This document shows positions 60,401-64,000 of a stretch of DNA of 64,000 nt, in pieces. The translations under genes were made by a program, and so were the position numbers. The DNA comes from Blastopirellula sediminis (GTDB lineage Bacteria; Planctomycetota; Planctomycetia; Pirellulales; Pirellulaceae): contig NZ_JAJKFT010000002.1 of assembly GCF_020966755.1 (NCBI RefSeq), positions 186,001-250,000 on the forward strand. Direction: 5' to 3'. The number at the start of each line of letters is the position of its first letter. Within the stretch, counting starts at the first letter, position 1. The notes under the pieces were generated by a model. That model was given only the letters and a program-made list of their open reading frames with translations, ran no database searches and was not told where the DNA came from.

Positions 60401-60531
60401 TTCATTTTAAGCAGGCGGACGCGGCCAATCGCATCGGTAGGAATCTCGCTAGAAATGCGGCTGAGAAGGCGACTCTTGAACGTCAGGTAGAGATATGGCT
60501 TTATGAGTGGACGTTTACGCCACGATTCTAG
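45457..60531 (+). CDS. Giant exported repeat protein with C-terminal zincin (HELLH) tip; candidate polymorphic toxin
   Basis: A 5,024-residue protein starting at the ATG at 45457 (AGGGAG site upstream). Residues 39-46 (LETRQMWA) match the LExR motif near the N-terminus of large planctomycete surface proteins. Order of parts: six PPC-like beta repeats (~48-955) joined by Gly/Ser linkers; a Calx-beta domain (~957-1063); cadherin/tandem-95-like domains (~1067-1563); nine ~110-residue repeats with DxDxDxxxDG-type loops (~1564-2557); an Ala/Gln/Glu/Thr-rich, almost Cys-free predicted coiled coil (~2560-4530); and a distinct C-terminal tip (~4531-5024). The tip ends with 'VAHELLHFKQAD', zincin motif His4979-Glu4980-xx-His4983, close to the chain end as in metallopeptidase toxin domains. 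Toxin function is inferred. The tip DNA is lower in GC. Confidence 0.75.
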   Translation: MRLPIRSWKSTLSKLGLRLVEAKRPRPGRKARHSIIETLETRQMWAVDLVSQESNDEIGYAQFAAATAGSEFVIEGAIGSGSFTYDVDLYRVTLSAGQTLEADVDAYALDDYGQLSLLNSYLRLFDAYGNQLAANDDGYDPDTYAYSQDSLLSYTAISSGDYYLGISENTNPSYEPNDSSMITGYGGYGGAYQLQLNISDGSSGSGSGSGSSGGYGGTDLIGDSIYDYQSVSLTVGGTTLETSAIETYDDVDMFRVYLTAGQTLTVDVDTPTGSLDSYLRLFDDYGSQLAYNEDDGSDYGDSSLQFTASYDGYYYVGLSSSGNDAYSPGGSYDGYGGTTGEYELRFTLEDYGGSSGSGSSGGYGGTDQVGNSIYNYQSVSLTIGVTTLQTSAIETYDDVDMFQVYLSAGQTLTVDMDTPTGNLDSYLRLFDDYGSQLAYNEDDGSDYGDSSLAYTAGYAGYYYVGVSSSGNNSYSAGGSYAGYGGTIGEYELRFTLADYGGSSGSGGSSGSSGGYGGTDTIGDSIYDFQSVSLTVGGTTLQTSAIETYDDVDMFRVYLTAGQTLTVDVDTPTGNLDSYLRLFDDYGSQLAYNEDDGSDYGDSSLQFTASYDGYYQVGISSSGNNSYTADGYYPGYGETIGEYELRFLLADYGGSGSGSGSGSSDLIGDTIYDYQDVSPTIGNTTLETSAIDTMDDVDMFRVYLSAGQKLTLDIDTPSSDLNSYVRAFDETGSPLAANDDDLDSDSYLEYTASVAGYYYIGVSSSGNDNYDVTGSYVGSGGSVGEYELRFTLEDPVSASPDAAGDDLSTAQAISLTTDSPVEIDAEIGDGMNADNDTDLYSVSLVAGQTLYIDIDAARLDVGSQLSLLNGFIRVFDAAGTELATNDAAMSFNDAVGSGTDPYLAFAAPADGTYYIGVSSALRTNYNPGVANSGDSVSNDESAVGAYKLQLLLEDPPAPGFSVSDITVNETDGTATFTVTLTGGANGTTTVSYSTEDGTATSGIDYVATSGTLDFSDGRLTDTVTVVILNDGLVESPETFKLLLSDPVGTVIATPDAVAKIQSDDEPSELAPQQFGHVPDQFMTVDQVDVEIDLLDYFESSDQLSFAIWNYNSALVATNEVDGVLTLSLTAGADGEAEITVIATDSEGRQVSDTFLVIVEPENAAPTVAAPIGDISLDEDFGEWSIDLTTVFDDTELSDPDDSLLYIVLGHSNDLDPELPVTSTYILDDILYVSAPENLHGQSTITVRAIDALGEFVEETFTVTIAAQNDAPEVVSELDVVTTSLNATATTINLSGLFDDVDIVTDADELTLSIEAISDPALIGAAIVGNELTITPQANQFGDTNVTIRATDLAGSYVEYVLPVHVLYEAQAPTVADGIADQSVQEDASDLTIDISSLFADADFAFTGDSLSLTASVDAADLLTAEIAGTDLTLHFAPNAVGTATVTITATDESGLTASDEFVVTITPVNDAPTSAGPISLSYSAAKESLVDLSLLFNDVDLGDSLTYQIVSETNAALASSDLTGDLLTLTYADAVTGEMQLVLRATDTAGAWVETTVAITIGDAVADYYGKVYDLALANDTGSSGDKVTYNAAVQGRILSQVPSGHIELEFDHNEDGIADGGKVLESPEYFAYDYFFYDPRYLDESLYSYVGNFSLGYRSAEVDDTGVVRTYHEDWAQFAFEIVAPPVSSVTATVSLVEDTGVNTSDNITSNPALEGDAGAAYANARIEFDIDGDDQADGYTYADEDGKFAYTPLLSNYDDENSSTVVSHRVSYWSSDFGGYLSGPWTDFTFKLVPEASPDVVEFHLATQTADENGNYADGVDSDSTSLVGQIDPEAENLSNVRIEFDNDGDDQIDGFAFTADDGSFAYSPTGVSSGIATMIRARSVRLDYRTDEEVYGEWKSFTFVLEQPEVPEVTQLRLANDTGTPDDNSTTDDTLIGRLTFTEGVNLDELFVEFDHDGDDVIDGLAMVESDGTFVYLPAGLAADSYDVRARVAVWNDTLGDFAESGWTTLSITIEAPTNVPATLETFQLYNDNGFDKEDGVSTDAALTGQITNDGEVGYWTVEFDHNDDGIADGTVNADASGNFVYVPLGLGQGPHTVSARVREWDYASRQFIYGNWQDYSFEIAEPINTAAEVTQFYLLGAPSDFGTTGVTGNSLLGGVVANDEYLEGLILEFDHDEDGTVDGHAFAAADGSFDYDPIALTYGQHTIRVRTREWDYGTNAYLVSGWSDISFDFQPMTNTAAEIVSVGLADASAIVNNVTYDPTIAGVIRNETTLAGVTIDIDLDGDNVADALTTTNTRGQFSYTLTDLADGAVTLQVRTREYDFETGQELTSVWTPISFDYAERTNVPISITEFGLATFTVDEEENLITSDPTVTGKVDNDQSISGVEVQIDVNSDGVFDQTVYTDDAGAFQFTPTGLIAGEHTITIRAKEYDDHNVAVYSGTSTVTFTLEVAATTSSSGSITLLQLLNDTGNDDADGATADATLSGTLSSALGAGNITIEFDHNGDGVIDGTAVGIAGQSFSYLPEGLDEGYHNISARVVGTSDWRSLGFISSSDPDSQEVQDLLASYSSLNSQLAGISDDYKLAIDGSNFQYNSSITNVINQFDASIASATASFESTMATARTTLEGIVNQALLNVSTATAAANANFITDLANYTGDKTSFQFDGFTLGPAPTAISYKLKTGDELITAPQYDEVATYFRFDPTQDPLYKTQTRTAEQTKLQTQKSALTSYKLSLDDLRQTANEEIATAMQDRELEVNAAQRQHEQEAANANDVAAGHEEGLPEGEESFDLQAELKKIDQEREELNRVHQQKLAILNAVENYGTEIYDAQWAIQTLVNSPETSDLVPYDLFLKAYLWLDGDVGTVVSSEYSSSFSSARSEWFDTVDAATGTPEEIAAIRLEAWKDFYSAVAPEDYDDTEKQIEILKAFKNELNATKHEFELQSNELDEKAALAHATNWKLTQLLNAEADYKLLKGVAEANETAQSSTVDASEEEQQGESDAAATNESTVNDTEIAANRASSTAALNAVSEFASQDGTASGTLQLAQETLRDETQQAIYDQVKQIGDNDDDSRFVTLNNLTSQQADLFRTWTQSQAELQKQSASQWLTSYKASLESEFAFRKAEITAYRTERDAFVEAEFEATQSKIDLVAQHQTEAATTRLSEVLNWSGPANQYDYDWYVTYAPNNPGPYDPSQPFRAVPRDIEDSNGDASWGDAPTVSHPNVRKEFADVDHTEQKAKLDAIQAYKTSVAEAKLAWQKANAETWTAYEIAILTKQEEAAEQRSDQQAAADQSASEATQQYEVESAGRSRQLQDEITTQNSAQSISENALTSQYERQRATEHQAALTSFDAEQATAYSANALADFTDYVTNIVNSAGDAYDTFVEAATNLASTLNKALSAAAEQASVAAAQASSQAEAKSIKDGAKANDEEMSASLAYQIAMLGHEKERDIAQYTAEKEKSIAEIDADHTLQLSYAQNLNTYDKLRFDWEYYNSLSPAAQANATAPSVTLEAGQRTKLEADLTAQSTYAIDMSAANVTYVTDSEGAKTDFADHYVTAAGTLADAIQQASDSLSDVDKQTIDQLNAKLAASGTAATRSQTAAYQQYDTGVTSAQNTYDASASSSNNSHQQNVTANYGTMVTSVATDHQTAQQNADFGDPLSTYLIGQAAAAASLVTASVAAQNAYAQATFNALSTMVGSLAPITTAFVSATATAAKTALDTYAANSEAYSNSTTKASTTASSAKVKADNAYNFATLKAGVAHFQQQAAAEATAKIAYAQADYEWVVSIAPAKVQYELNKDENPTIAETTYLNAVSTADATRDAASKEAMSAEAQALGDAINAHASATGAAIVAYAAAVGSACIGFVSEFSAAAIKLVGMDNSAESTALQQTITAETQKSSARQAAGNTFSTAVSGAGTAQWTSFIPTIQTAATSGASLLQSYYEGSAASETAAWSSLSTAQPGVRANIGLAQAQGKETFLAASASESSRNQLEQTNARISFQTARQNATDTLLSSIGSKLGSYSSDLRGSGSSLEITNSAAAQKYSLDLTNAKHTLDDKTTAAKAKQEETLAADYSDYLTKVVAAQVAYQIEHSEDDKSAGAEAKRDAAILELDLKQIENTAETDFQYAQDIASYLKTYNATVIGSNHSLVVSVDGAEYAFSLKSAQSERALNLGLENASNSAKSQNSAASNELSRRLTTNDSVHQATRAAAQLTGVTVVDTALSSGYTNFLKAQYTGQQTATSNLLAETTNWTLDNIATSEAYETLTATAGNNYATARENAIYTHSRLAAVSFKQAEDSIASSYQSNGNELADAVAAYQIAEAKALKDHRIAIEQADRRFADDNDVTTRDNSIKSANDTLASARKNLIEAYYASAIHVEDAYQLTVAKAEARNENNVGQSRVATTKAIADAQLEFVTAEAGAYRTEQEAFAARDKEFAEFQFENEYDSLVEALAALIAANNDTADPWTTKTLEVAAAVRTAALDVAAGAYSYKGIQTAAKEANELAKTQADHDRTISEAKANVGKSVTEKDAAVDWVARKLTLREQKPFGFLMQTNGWFDTEETPASSEMGATPREQKRIVYGPQLPESTFVPSPDTPVVNEWELVFGNTTTGPSLQEKVEIIGVAPQAGASNTARIAENGDVILRLQWRDRTYLEALGHGFLGFPVDNYVEVKIGTIVNSPWSGSRAFLEETHNFFNAESINYSEGYARSVKLDEEYGGGTVLWFEVNAGVTHVNLADLIHDATEVETRQYVGYFVDAVREGVFHTDDPSGDYAAGFLQHFAGMVDDAGELDKFVVGPHVSAARKSISGDRPATRLREYVLPETNSLGPGVKTGKTGAMATEFAADFYGAFPKSLPSGASIVPVAPEQLEDVARGVAKLDNSVEVLGKTESLGSLDTLNGSYRLTSPPFSAERARVLTEISNLKNAFRSRNGTFVTKLDEAPIDALTGRRIFGEYNSRTNTITLYRDFDLSTVAHELLHFKQADAANRIGRNLARNAAEKATLERQVEIWLYEWTFTPRF
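46111..47860 (+). repeat. Intragenic tandem DNA repeats encoding PPC-like domains
   Basis: Units begin at about 46111, 46555, 47011 and 47446 (period 435-456 bases), with a more divergent one before and after. About 79 bases from 46196 recur exactly at 47096, two units on, showing recent duplication or gene conversion. Each unit encodes a DDVDMFRVYLTAGQ-type jelly-roll strand pattern. Confidence 0.85.
50146..53125 (+). repeat. Nine coding repeats with calcium-loop-like motif
   Basis: Nine ~330-base units, about 110 residues each. Each has a 'NDTG'-type start, a central FDHDGDDxIDG or FDHNEDGIADG loop, then 'FxYxPxGL' and a 'VRxREWDY..' end. The DNA copies are diverged. The central loop resembles acidic EF-hand/dockerin-like calcium loops. 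Confidence 0.82.
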
Positions 60532-60543
60532 GGAGATGACAAC

Positions 60544-61236
60544 ATGACAATCTTTTGCGTTAAGGAGTACGATAGCGGGGATTTTCAGGGCGTCGTTTGT
60601 GATGGGCGACTCGCTTCCGACATTGATGACGAGGAATTCATTACGTATTTTGCGGTCGACGGCAAACGTTGTGATATACGTCAACGAGGCATACAAGAGT
60701 TCGCGTCGAACCCGTCAGACGCGTTCAGCGATCTGGCCATCGAAAGTCTACTTTCATTAGCAATTCAAAACGCAACGGAGTTTGAGTTAAAGGAGGTCAC
60801 TCAATCGATTGAAGGGCAGTTTCTATGTAAAGAGTCGCAGTTTACCAATCGTGAACAGGTTTGCAGGCTTGAGTTATCTACGGAACTGGTTGGCGAGATC
60901 GCGACGTTTAATCGTTCTATTCATGAAATTCGCACCTTTGAGGAAGTGATACAAGGCTTTGACTCTGATCCACAAAAATCGAATAGCTCATTGCCAAGGC
61001 TAAGTGAGGTTTTGACGAAACGGGCGACTAATCTGCGTTTGTGGTCGGGATTATGTATCCCAATTTGCTTTCGCGACCAGGGTTTGAACATATTTGGAAT
61101 TGCGCAAATCTCTAATTTGTTGGGACACGAGGTAAACGTTAGATGGGTAAACGGCCCAATTCAGATTGAAAGCGGAACGGAGCTCTTTTGTCCCGGAGAA
61201 TCGCGTCCTCTGTGGAGGTTTGGCGTGGTTACGTGA
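60544..61236 (+). CDS. Orphan protein directly after the toxin-like gene; candidate immunity protein
   Basis: A 230-residue cytosolic protein with no signal peptide, starting 12 bases after the giant gene with an AGGGAG site. I recognise no family. It is acidic, begins 'MTIFCVKEYDSGDFQGVV', and has a C-terminal 'LLGHEVNVRWVNGPIQ' beta-rich end. Its A/T content is higher than the host average, like the toxin tip before it. Short spacing on the same strand to a metallopeptidase tip is the arrangement of toxin-immunity pairs, so binding to and blocking the tip is the leading guess. Confidence 0.6.
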   Translation: MTIFCVKEYDSGDFQGVVCDGRLASDIDDEEFITYFAVDGKRCDIRQRGIQEFASNPSDAFSDLAIESLLSLAIQNATEFELKEVTQSIEGQFLCKESQFTNREQVCRLELSTELVGEIATFNRSIHEIRTFEEVIQGFDSDPQKSNSSLPRLSEVLTKRATNLRLWSGLCIPICFRDQGLNIFGIAQISNLLGHEVNVRWVNGPIQIESGTELFCPGESRPLWRFGVVT

Positions 61237-61357
61237 CATGTTGTGAAAGAAAGAGGGATGGAACTCAAATTGATTGCGTCGAATTCCGCAAGCTCGAATA
61301 GCCGTATTGCAATGGTCAGCGCGGCCATTGGCCTGCCCCAGTTTTCTGTACCAAGCG

Positions 61358-62278
61358 TCATGAAAGATCGGGTTGGGAAACAGGTAACGATTCAATGGGG
61401 CCGCTGTGCTGCTGGAACGGAAGGAGCGCAGCGACTGGAGTGGAAGCGGCACAGCGACGCGCGAACTCGGCCGGGGTCAGGTAGCCCAAGCTGCTGTGCG
61501 GACGCCGCTCGTTGAAATCTTCTCGCTAAGCCCGTGCTTTGATCCTGGCGTCCTCCTCGTTCAGCAGGTCGGTCTGGTGCAGGTATTCGTCGCGAAGGCG
61601 GCTGTTGAAGCTTTCGCACAAGCCGTTTTGCCAGGGCGAGCCTGGCTCGATGTACAGCACCTCGACGCCGATCAGAGCCAGCCACGTCTTGATCGCGCAC
61701 GAGATGAACTCCGGGCCGTTGTCGCAGCGAATTCGCTTCGGCACGCCATGCATCGAGAAGAGTTCGGCCAGCGTATCGATCGCATCTTCGCTTGTGATGC
61801 TGCGGCCCACCTTGATCGTCAGGCACTGCCGCGTGCACTCGTCGACGATATTCAAGAAGCGGATTGTTCGGCCGTCGATCGTCGACGACTGGATAAAATC
61901 CCACGTCCACACGTCGTGCATGAAGCCGGCCGGCTGAACGTGACAGGCGTTCGTTGAGACGCCGGTTGCCCGCTTTTTGCGGCGTTTTTGCGGAACTTTT
62001 AGCCCGGCCGCTTTCCACAGGCGGTACATCTTTTTCATGTTCAAGGTCTCTCCCTCGCGTCGCAACAGCTGACAGATCTGACGATAGCCCCAACGCGGAC
62101 GCTCGCGCACCAACTCCAAAATTCGCTTGGTGAGACGAGCGTCTTCGTCCTTCGGCTTCCCCTCAAATCGCTGGCTCGATCGGGGCTGATCAAGCACGCG
62201 ACAGGCCCGCCGCTCGGAGACCGAATAGTTCTCCTGAAGTTGCTTGACCGCATCGCGGCGTGACTGAGGGGTGGTCAA
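61358..62278 (-). pseudogene. IS3 transposase orfB interrupted by an in-frame amber codon
   Basis: The N-terminal 250 codons encode an rve/DDE integrase: 'WTWDFIQSSTIDGR' (first D), 'RCDNGPEFIS' (second D) and 'SPWQNGLCESFNSRLRDEYL' (E). At 61526-61528 the frame meets TAG, where IS3 relatives have Trp in 'A-W-x-x-D-F/Y-N-x-x-RPH'. The same frame then continues 'REDFNERRPHSSLGYLTPAEFARR' in conserved form up to a stop at 61358. A single G-to-A change (TGG to TAG) explains it. It starts at a TTG at 62278 overlapping the orfA stop (TTGA). Confidence 0.8.
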
Positions 62279-62593
62279 TTTCCCTTGGCGATCTCCTTCA
62301 GCATCGAGATGTCGAGCGCCTGGTCGGCGATGATCCGCTTCAGCCGGTTGTTCTCTTCTTCGAGCGATTTTAACCGCTTCACCTCTTCGCTCTTCATGCC
62401 GCCGTACTGCGTTCGCCAGCGGCTGAGCGTCGCCTCGCTCACCTCCAACGCCTGCAACACTTCGCCGACGCTCTTGCCCGCCGCCAACATGGCGTCCGCG
62501 TCCCGCAACTTCTTGATGATCTGTTCGGCCGAATGCCGTCGTCGCTTCTTGCTCATGAAAAATCCTTCGCTGAAATTGGCACTGGATCTTTCA
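61361..62593 (-). mobile_element. IS3-family insertion sequence (~1.23 kb)
   Basis: Contains overlapping orfA and orfB on the minus strand. Proposed ends are TGAAAGATC at 61361 and its complement GATCTTTCA ending at 62593; they extend imperfectly inward, and the length suits the IS3 family. I see no matching 3-4-base target duplication, so the ends may be off by a few bases or the copy may be old or rearranged. Confidence 0.72.
62275..62556 (-). CDS. IS3-family transposase orfA (helix-turn-helix)
   Basis: A 93-residue protein 'MSKKRRRHSAEQIIKKLRDADA' with the HTH 'VGEVLQALEVSEATLSRWRTQYG' and a C-terminal leucine-zipper ('EEENNRLKRIIADQALDISML'). It is the DNA-binding partner of orfB in this IS3 subgroup. 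The stop overlaps the orfB start. Confidence 0.93.
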   Translation of the reverse strand: MSKKRRRHSAEQIIKKLRDADAMLAAGKSVGEVLQALEVSEATLSRWRTQYGGMKSEEVKRLKSLEEENNRLKRIIADQALDISMLKEIAKGN

Positions 62594-62665
62594 TAACGAA
62601 TGGATCAGGATTTGGGGAGCATTCCATTCCCCGGAATTGAGTTCTGATTGAGGCGAGATAAGATA

Positions 62666-63163
62666 ATGAACGATCCAGCAGCAAACTGGCAATCCATAAG
62701 GGAACTCTTTCGTGTCTTTTTAGGCAATGATGTTGCGTTCCGCAAGTTTATTCAAACCTGCAATACGAAATCGCGAGAGAGCGGCCGTTTAACTTATGCA
62801 CAAGAGGAACGTTGGAATTCGTTTACGAATGCCAATCCTGAGTTCAAGTCGTTGACGTTTGAAGAAGTCGTAGCGGCATTTCATGTGTGCCATATCCACC
62901 TTAAACCGCTACGTAGCGTCGAAGTTCCAATACGCAAGGATGTCGTTTCGGTTTCACGGACGCGTGAGTCGGAAGCGCAGATTTCGCAAGCAGCCTTCTA
63001 CGCCATTCCATTCGTAGTTGATTCGCCAGCGTGGGGTGAGGCAACGCATCTCTCCGTGGACCATTGCGAAGATTGCGTTCGCAGGCGCAAGCAGATTGAG
63101 ACTGGTCATGATCATCCAACCGCCGCGACAACAGGCGTGAATCCAAGGGGGCGGCAGGAGTAG
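62666..63163 (+). CDS. Small orphan protein after IS3; possible second immunity-type gene
   Basis: A 165-residue cytosolic protein from the ATG at 62666. 'FHVCHIHLKPLRSVEVPI' and a late 'HCEDCVRRRKQI' are the most distinctive segments; paired Cys/His residues could bind metal. No family is recognised. A/T content is raised, like the 60544 gene. It lies in a toxin-tip region between two insertion sequences, consistent with an orphan immunity gene. The tail after ~145 ('TAATTGVNPRGRQE') looks non-conserved. Confidence 0.5.
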   Translation: MNDPAANWQSIRELFRVFLGNDVAFRKFIQTCNTKSRESGRLTYAQEERWNSFTNANPEFKSLTFEEVVAAFHVCHIHLKPLRSVEVPIRKDVVSVSRTRESEAQISQAAFYAIPFVVDSPAWGEATHLSVDHCEDCVRRRKQIETGHDHPTAATTGVNPRGRQE

Positions 63164-63608
63164 CGGACGAATTCGGCAGGGTGGCCCCCGAAGAGCGTCA
63201 GGAGGCGGCCATTGAATAAACTCATCGGCGGCGTAGCACAAGCAGCCATTCTTTTTCGGGTGCCACCTATAGGAATTCCCCTGTCAAGGCGTACCTCGTC
63301 CAGGCCTTCCCTCTTCTTCTCTTTTTTGCAGGGGAAGGGGCTCGTAGGTTAACGGTGGATCCTGTGGTCTTGCTTCGTCGTTGAACTTGTCGTCGGTTTC
63401 GCTGGCACGTTGATTCGCTTTCGTCCGCTTGTTGGTCAGGGGCTTCAAGGTTCGCCCAGGCACCTATGCGAGACTCTCTCTGTTTTGAGATCTATGCGGA
63501 TTTCGGAGCGTCTCCATGATTAACAAAAGTGCGGCGGGTTCATTCACTGGCAGGAACTCGAAGTTCAGGGGCACCCGGGGAACTCCGCCGCACGCTCAGT
63601 TTGCGTAG
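63164..63608. other. Non-coding 3' flank of the IS110-family gene
   Basis: There is no supported gene in 445 bases. It includes pyrimidine-rich tracts (about 63300-63340) and the hairpin at 63529-63593. Part of it is presumably the non-coding end of the IS110-family element. Confidence 0.5.
63529..63593. other. Stable hairpin, candidate structured RNA of the IS110-type element
   Basis: Arms GTGCGGCGGGTT and AACTCCGCCGCAC pair over about 12 positions with one bulge, around a loop of ~40 bases. It starts 15 bases after the 3' end of the recombinase gene. IS110/IS1111 elements encode guide ('bridge') RNAs in their non-coding ends, so this is a candidate. A simple terminator is the alternative. 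Confidence 0.4.
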
Positions 63609-64000
63609 TTAACGTATCTCAAGCGACGACGAAGGTTCGATGCGACTTGCTTTGACCGGATCGTAATTCTCTTCATGTTTCCACATGCTCCACAGCGTAG
63701 CGGCGATGCTGCGCGCGACGTTGCGACGAGCGATCTTCGAATTCATTCCTTTCTGTTGCGTCCAGATTTCATATCTATCGGCCAAAGGACTGCCGGTCTG
63801 GGCGATCGCCGTTCTCGCGGCGCCGATTAAGACGTTTTTCAGCGGACGATTTCCTCCCTTGGCGAGTCGTACTTGCTGCGGACCGTTGCCGCTCCGCCGA
63901 CGCTCTAAGCCAAGTCCGCAGTATCGCCAGAGGGCCGACTTACTGCGGAAGCGACTTGGCGTATCGATGTAAGCGTAAAAGGTCGCCGCCCAAATTGGCC
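63609..64000 (-). CDS. IS110-family transposase, C-terminal part (cut by window edge)
   Basis: About 130 codons on the minus strand, open to the right edge. The reading 'YIDTPSRFRSKSALWRYCGLGLERRRSGNGP', 'LAKGGNRPLKNVLIGAARTAI' matches the Transposase_20 domain with its conserved serine region. The product is a DEDD/serine recombinase that moves circular IS110-type elements. The 5' part lies outside the window. Confidence 0.85.
   Translation of the reverse strand, partial: PIWAATFYAYIDTPSRFRSKSALWRYCGLGLERRRSGNGPQQVRLAKGGNRPLKNVLIGAARTAIAQTGSPLADRYEIWTQQKGMNSKIARRNVARSIAATLWSMWKHEENYDPVKASRIEPSSSLEIR

Overview
The window is high-GC bacterial chromosome that looks like a planctomycete of the Pirellulaceae type (Blastopirellula/Rhodopirellula relatives). 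The signs are a heme-binding C-terminal domain protein of the Pirellula/Verrucomicrobium type, a tetrahydromethanopterin (H4MPT) cofactor biosynthesis cluster, an ECF-like sigma factor next to a Ser/Thr kinase carrying DUF1080 domains, very large secreted repeat proteins, and many dispersed palindromic intergenic repeats. No species can be named from sequence alone.

Layout. 1-3118: end of a cytochrome-c-type protein, then a membrane-anchored PQQ-like beta-propeller protein. 3189-4325: lone acyltransferase on the minus strand. 4492-10624: an H4MPT/folate-type cofactor cluster with touching genes: SDR-like protein, dihydropteroate-synthase-like protein, PabB, PabA, DUF447 protein and beta-RFAP synthase. 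10641-17161: two large exported proteins on the minus strand; the upstream one ends in a chagasin-like (I42) inhibitor domain. 17380-22504: thioredoxin/CcdA fusion, PARG-like protein, lipoprotein, DUF2461 protein and a coiled-coil membrane protein. 23037-32430: mostly housekeeping genes (pdxJ, dapA, glycosyltransferase, mgtE, rnc, a PP-loop protein, a response regulator, an MGMT) separated by palindromic repeats. 32432-36726: kinase and sigma factor. 37005-40819: retropepsin/PDZ protein and metE, with a cobalamin riboswitch upstream of metE. 41577-41650: tRNA-Arg(ACG). 42275-45184: three minus-strand glycan genes.

The outstanding feature is 45457-60531, one gene for a 5,024-residue protein. 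It has an N-terminal planctomycete-type motif, six PPC-like beta repeats, a Calx-beta domain, cadherin-like domains, nine repeats with DxDxDG-type loops, about 2,000 residues of Ala-rich predicted coiled coil, and a C-terminal tip with a zincin motif (HELLH). Twelve bases downstream is a 230-residue orphan gene. Further on come an IS3 element with an amber-disrupted transposase, another small orphan gene and the end of an IS110-family element. This is the layout of a polymorphic toxin locus: long exported stalk, exchangeable metallopeptidase tip, candidate immunity gene, then orphan genes and insertion sequences. It is the best candidate for an undescribed system here. The toxin and immunity roles are inferred from architecture and one motif.

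The remainder is ordinary chromosome. H4MPT genes would supply the cofactor for C1 transfer. metE would be repressed when B12 is available. The glycan genes, divergent from the giant gene, could modify the surface on which that protein is displayed, but this is only a proximity argument.
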